Assembly: GCF_000981035.1 (NCBI RefSeq) | Contig: NZ_LAYJ01000112.1 | Coordinates: 363,855 to 427,854 of the forward strand | Reading direction: 5' to 3' | DNA from: Christensenella hongkongensis | GTDB lineage: Bacteria; Bacillota; Clostridia; Christensenellales; Christensenellaceae | DNA length: 64,000 nucleotides | Shown here: in pieces, positions 61,128 through 64,000 of the stretch | Position numbering within the stretch: position 1 is the first letter of the stretch | Layout: each line of letters starts with the position of its first letter | Made by a program: the position numbers and the translations under genes | Notes under the pieces: model-generated | Told to the model about the DNA's origin: nothing | Seen by the model: the letters and a program-made list of their open reading frames with translations, nothing else | Databases searched by the model: none

Positions 61128-63427
61128 ATGAAAAAGAATTGGGGAGCTAAATTCTATATCGGAGCAGTCTCGATAGCGTTTTGTATCGTGACTATAATGC
61201 AGCCGTTTGCTGTTGCATATGCCGAATCGGGCGTGGGTCGGGTAGAAAATGTCGCCGAAGGGATTACTGTGCGGCAAAACTGGAATGGCAGTAAAACCCT
61301 CACAATGGAACTCACGGACGAACAGATGGAAGCAATGGAACCGGACGACAGTGATGCGCTTCTGGTCGATCGGGGTGACGCTATCACAAGCACCAGTGAA
61401 ACCGTAGATGCGGAAATCAACAATGATTTTAAGCAGAACGACGAACTGGTTACCGTTGCAAAGGATGGGACAAGTATTTCGATTGCGCCTATTGTGGACG
61501 AATCAAATTTTGAGCAGGAGAAAATACCGAAATCGCCCGATGATTTGACAGGCAGCGAAGAAGCAGAAAGTGCTGCGCCACAGAATCCAGAAATGCCTGT
61601 AAATGAATCGGAAGAGCCTGTGCAGCCGGAAACGCAGGAAGCGGGGTTAACGGACATAACAAATGAAAAAGCAAGAAACAGCCTGCCGCCGGAAGCAACC
61701 GCCAATGGTGAAATTGAAGAGATTCCCTCGTCGGAAGCGGTTCAAGAAGCTAAAGCAGCGGAAAATTTAACACCGGATGAAGCAGCAGGGCAAGAGCCTG
61801 CTGCGGTTCCAACCCAGGAAGCATCGGAACCATCAGCAACCCTGGTCTCGGAAGAAGATAGTAAGCCGGAATTGCGTAAGGAAGGATATTCGGGAAGCGC
61901 GTTTGAAAGCGCGACCTATGAGGGCGTTTTTGATCCGGTGACCGACCTTCGTCTTAAAGCCAAAGAGAATGGGATCAAAGAAGATATCATTATCAATGAA
62001 TATACGGAAAACAATGTATTCGAATACCGGATCGACCTTAACGGCCTCACGCCGGAGCAGAAAGGACAGGAAATTCTTTTAAGTGACAGCGATGGAGTCA
62101 CTGTTGCACGGATTGCCGCGCCCTTTATGACAGACGCGGCAGGCGCATACAGTGAAGATATTGCCGTATCGATCCGGCAGGACGGGAATTCATATATTAT
62201 CCGCTACGAGTTAAGCAGTTCATGGCTTACCCCGGAACGCGCATACCCTGTGATCGTCGATCCATCGGTATATTATGATTCTGTAGGCGCCGCATCCCTT
62301 GGATTGGAAGACAATTATGTCAGCAACACAAGCCCCGATACGGTCAATACATACAACAGGGAATATTTCAGGGTAGGAAACGATGCGATTGCGATCAACC
62401 AGGCATACATTCGATGCGTGATACCACAGGATATTGTAGATAAAAGCAATAATATCCTGATTCAGCATGCGCAGGTCAGTATGTACGAACGCTCCGGCAA
62501 GACGAGTGGCAATACCTTTTCGATCCATCGGGTAGAAAGCAGTTGGAATTCCAGGACCATCACATGGAACAATTCCCCGCACATTTTAGATAAAGCATAC
62601 GATACCCAATATGTCAACGGCAGCGGATGGTATAGCTGGAACCTGACTGAAATGTTTGGGGAATATTTCAATACGTTCAATCAGGTCGAGAAAACGGATT
62701 TGCCCTGATATGTGATGCAAATGATTATGGAGATTACCGTGAGTTTGTCTCGGCAGATACGCCTTCCTACCGTATGACGTTCTCTATGACATATTTTGAG
62801 GGCATCCCGAATCCAAGGGTAAGGGCAACGCCGCATACAAATGGCGTCAATTCCGGCAGTGGGTACTTTGACGTAAACTGGAACAGCGTGGAAGGCGCGG
62901 GCGGATACTATTTGGGTATTTGGGACGGAAAAGAGTACGAATATCTTAACGTAGGGAACACTACATCATTTACAACGAGAGGAAGAACTATTTGGCCGAC
63001 CACAGGGGAAATAAACGCAGGAGCATGTAAACTGCATCTGGGCGGCGGCGGAGTAGAACTGCCTATGATCCCCGCTCATTTATATGCAAAGAACAATCCC
63101 GGAAGCAGTTACGCCAACGACCTCAACTATTATTTCAAGGTGGTTCCGCATAACGGAACGGGACAGGCGCCGAATCCGGCATTATTCAGTGAAGCATCCG
63201 GTGTTTTGCCGGATACCGTAGCCCCAAATAAACCATCGGCTGTCACCGTTAATCCGTCGGGTTATACAAATGCGGCCAACATAACGGTATCGTGGTCGGG
63301 AATTACAGACTACAATAATACGTCCGGCGGCGCGCAAACAACATTGAGCGGCGGGCAGATCGAATACCTGATCGATGGGGATAGCCCGGCCGGGGCATGG
63401 AAAACAACAGGGAAAAATACTGCTTAG
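61128..63427 (+). pseudogene. DNRLRE-domain wall-associated (WapA/Rhs-type) protein, frameshifted and 3'-truncated
   Basis: The first frame (61128-62708, 526 codons) has a signal peptide (cleavage near AVAYA), a long acidic Glu/Pro/Ala linker (about 75-250) and a DNRLRE-type domain (about 385-520: DNYVSNTSPDTVNTYNREYF, HRVESSWNSRTITWNNSP). It stops after KTDLP. The same protein goes on in another frame (GFALICDANDYGDYREFVSA) through 62774-63427 with a fibronectin III-like part (APNKPSAVTVNPSGYTNAAN, ITVSWSG). Adding one A to the AAAA at 62691-62694 would restore EKNGFALICDAND, so a one-base deletion (or a sequence error) is likely. The frame is then cut off exactly at the 55-bp repeat. Such proteins normally continue into Rhs repeats and a toxin tip, missing here. 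Confidence 0.8.
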
Positions 63428-63478
63428 TGCAGAAATATGTATTTTTAAACAGCCTACTGAAAGAAATATCGAGCACCT
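63424..63478 (+). repeat. 55-bp direct repeat, right copy
   Basis: Identical to 45920-45974. The wall-protein frame ends within its first bases, and it runs into the first six bases of the second tRNA-Arg gene. Confidence 0.95.
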
Positions 63479-63549
63479 ATGGCCCAGTTGGATAAGGCGA
63501 TCGCCTCCGACGCGATAGAACGCAGGTTCAAGTCCTGCTAGGTGCACCA
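63473..63549 (+). tRNA. tRNA-Arg (anticodon CCG), second copy
   Basis: Acceptor GCACCTA/TAGGTGC, anticodon stem ATCGC/GCGAT around CTCCGAC, T-stem GCAGG/CCTGC around TTCAAGT, discriminator A and encoded CCA. The D-stem (GCCC/AGGC) has one mismatch. The body differs from the first copy outside the shared first bases. Confidence 0.9.
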
Positions 63550-63552
63550 AAA

Positions 63553-63580
63553 AACTCTCGTAAATTGCGGGAGTTTTTTT
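63553..63580 (+). terminator. Terminator after the second tRNA-Arg
   Basis: AACTCTCG (63553-63560) pairs with CGGGAGTT (63568-63575, one G-T), followed by seven T in all. It is a diverged relative of the hairpin at 46047-46074. Confidence 0.8.
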
Positions 63581-63834
63581 ATGCAAATTTTTAATTTAGC
63601 TACAGTATTGGAATCGGGCGTGGTCTAAGAAACTACGCCTTTCTTATTACAAATTTGAATCTTAATAGTTCTGTTTTTTGCCGTTTAAGCCGTAGTGTTT
63701 TACAGTGGAAGTACCAAGAGACCTGCAAAGAAAAGTCAAGGCGGAAATGAATAAAAAATGAAAGGTAAAAAATGGAACATCAAATAAAACCACCCTGAAA
63801 TAAGCCGGTAAGCCAAGCAAAAAGAATATGTGGG
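63581..63834. other. Intergenic region between tRNA-Arg and the IS110-type transposase end
   Basis: It includes a TTCTGTTTTTTGCCGTTTAA word that is also found, diverged, after the first tRNA (about 46120-46141). The part next to 63834 should hold the end of the IS110-type element, whose boundary I cannot place. No gene seen. Confidence 0.4.
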
Positions 63835-64000
63835 CTACTGAACCGCCAAACTGCCTAGATGCTCCTTAACCCGTGCGTAGTAGATACGCAGGAACTTGTT
63901 GGCTCCTGCCATCATGTAGACGTAATAATGCTTACCCTCGCCGCGTTTTTTGTCAAGATATTGGAATACAGCATCATGAGAGGGCGCGTGTTTGAGCAGG
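63835..64000 (-). mobile_element. IS110-family transposase, C-terminal 54 residues (runs off right edge)
   Basis: On the minus strand the frame ends with a TAG at 63835-63837. The visible protein includes APSHDAVFQYLDKKRGEGKH followed by YYVYMMAGANKFLRIYYARV, the conserved C-terminal pattern (yLxKKRxEGKxxxxxxxAxxxKLxRIIYA) of IS110/IS116/IS902 transposases. Such elements integrate without terminal inverted repeats, guided by a bridge RNA encoded in their non-coding ends. The rest lies outside the window. Confidence 0.8.

Noticed and set aside
62685..62710. Programmed -1 frameshift in the wall-protein gene
   Set aside because: The AAAACGG word is not a proper slippery heptamer in the reading frame, no downstream stem is obvious, and the gene is also truncated, so a one-base loss fits better.
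45920..63478. A complete integrative element or prophage between the repeats
   Set aside because: No integrase, relaxase, replication or phage gene is present between the repeats; the contents are ordinary catabolic genes.

Overview
The window looks like chromosomal DNA of a low-to-moderate GC Gram-positive anaerobe of the class Clostridia. The grounds are strong AGGAGG-type ribosome binding sites, sigma-A promoters (TTGACA/TATAAT type), a GerMN-domain (spore germination type) protein, a cell-wall amidase/glucosaminidase, RbsABC- and GlnQ-type ABC transporters with lipobox-bearing binding proteins, and no outer-membrane genes. Christensenella-like lineages are a guess; no marker here fixes the species.

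Layout. (1) 0-2.6 kb: class II fructose-bisphosphate aldolase (minus strand, cut by the window edge), a pair of overlapping small 4-TM transporters, and GAPDH. (2) 3.1-18.5 kb: one long tightly packed operon from a clear sigma-A promoter (3115-3143). It makes GDP-D-rhamnose (gmd, rmd), builds a glycan (four glycosyltransferase genes, one a tandem fusion), probably caps it (FkbM methyltransferase with coiled coil), exports it (Wzm/Wzt with a C-terminal glycan-binding domain) and makes an N-acylated amino sugar (4,6-dehydratase, nucleotidyltransferase, SDR, DegT aminotransferase, hexapeptide acyltransferase). (3) 18.5-31.2 kb: a YfhO-type membrane glycosyltransferase, a convergent second GT-C-like membrane protein, and a translationally coupled operon of a polyprenyl-phosphate glycosyltransferase, a heparinase-like toroid protein, an Fe-S/FrhB-GtrA fusion and a UDP-glucose dehydrogenase, followed by a methyltransferase fragment. 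(4) 31.2-43.1 kb: GerMN protein, a 1665-residue amidase with nine Bsp-type repeats and two glucosaminidase domains, then manC, manA, a large glycosyltransferase and a phosphohexomutase. These supply GDP-mannose to the gmd/rmd pathway. (5) 43.2-45.7 kb: a polar amino-acid ABC transporter.

(6) 45.7-64 kb: a more GC-rich sugar-utilisation region. It has an AraC regulator, an orphan RbsA-like ATPase, an RbsA/C/C/B set, an M24 metallopeptidase homologue, a second permease/binding-protein pair, a xylulokinase-like kinase and a fucose/arabinose-isomerase-like enzyme. It is bounded by two tRNA-Arg(CCG) genes that share a perfect 55-bp direct repeat. The right-hand copy truncates a frameshifted DNRLRE wall-protein gene, and an IS110-family transposase end lies beside it. 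A third tRNA-Arg remnant lies left of the first copy.

How it fits together. ManA, the hexomutase and ManC give GDP-mannose; Gmd and Rmd convert it to GDP-D-rhamnose; the glycosyltransferases polymerise it; the methyltransferase may set chain length; Wzm/Wzt export it. The GT2/GtrA/YfhO parts resemble the three-component extracytoplasmic glycosylation systems of Firmicutes, here with an iron-sulfur flavoprotein-like domain fused to the flippase-like domain. That fusion, with its toroid partner and structured 5' leader, is the most novel-looking system in the window.
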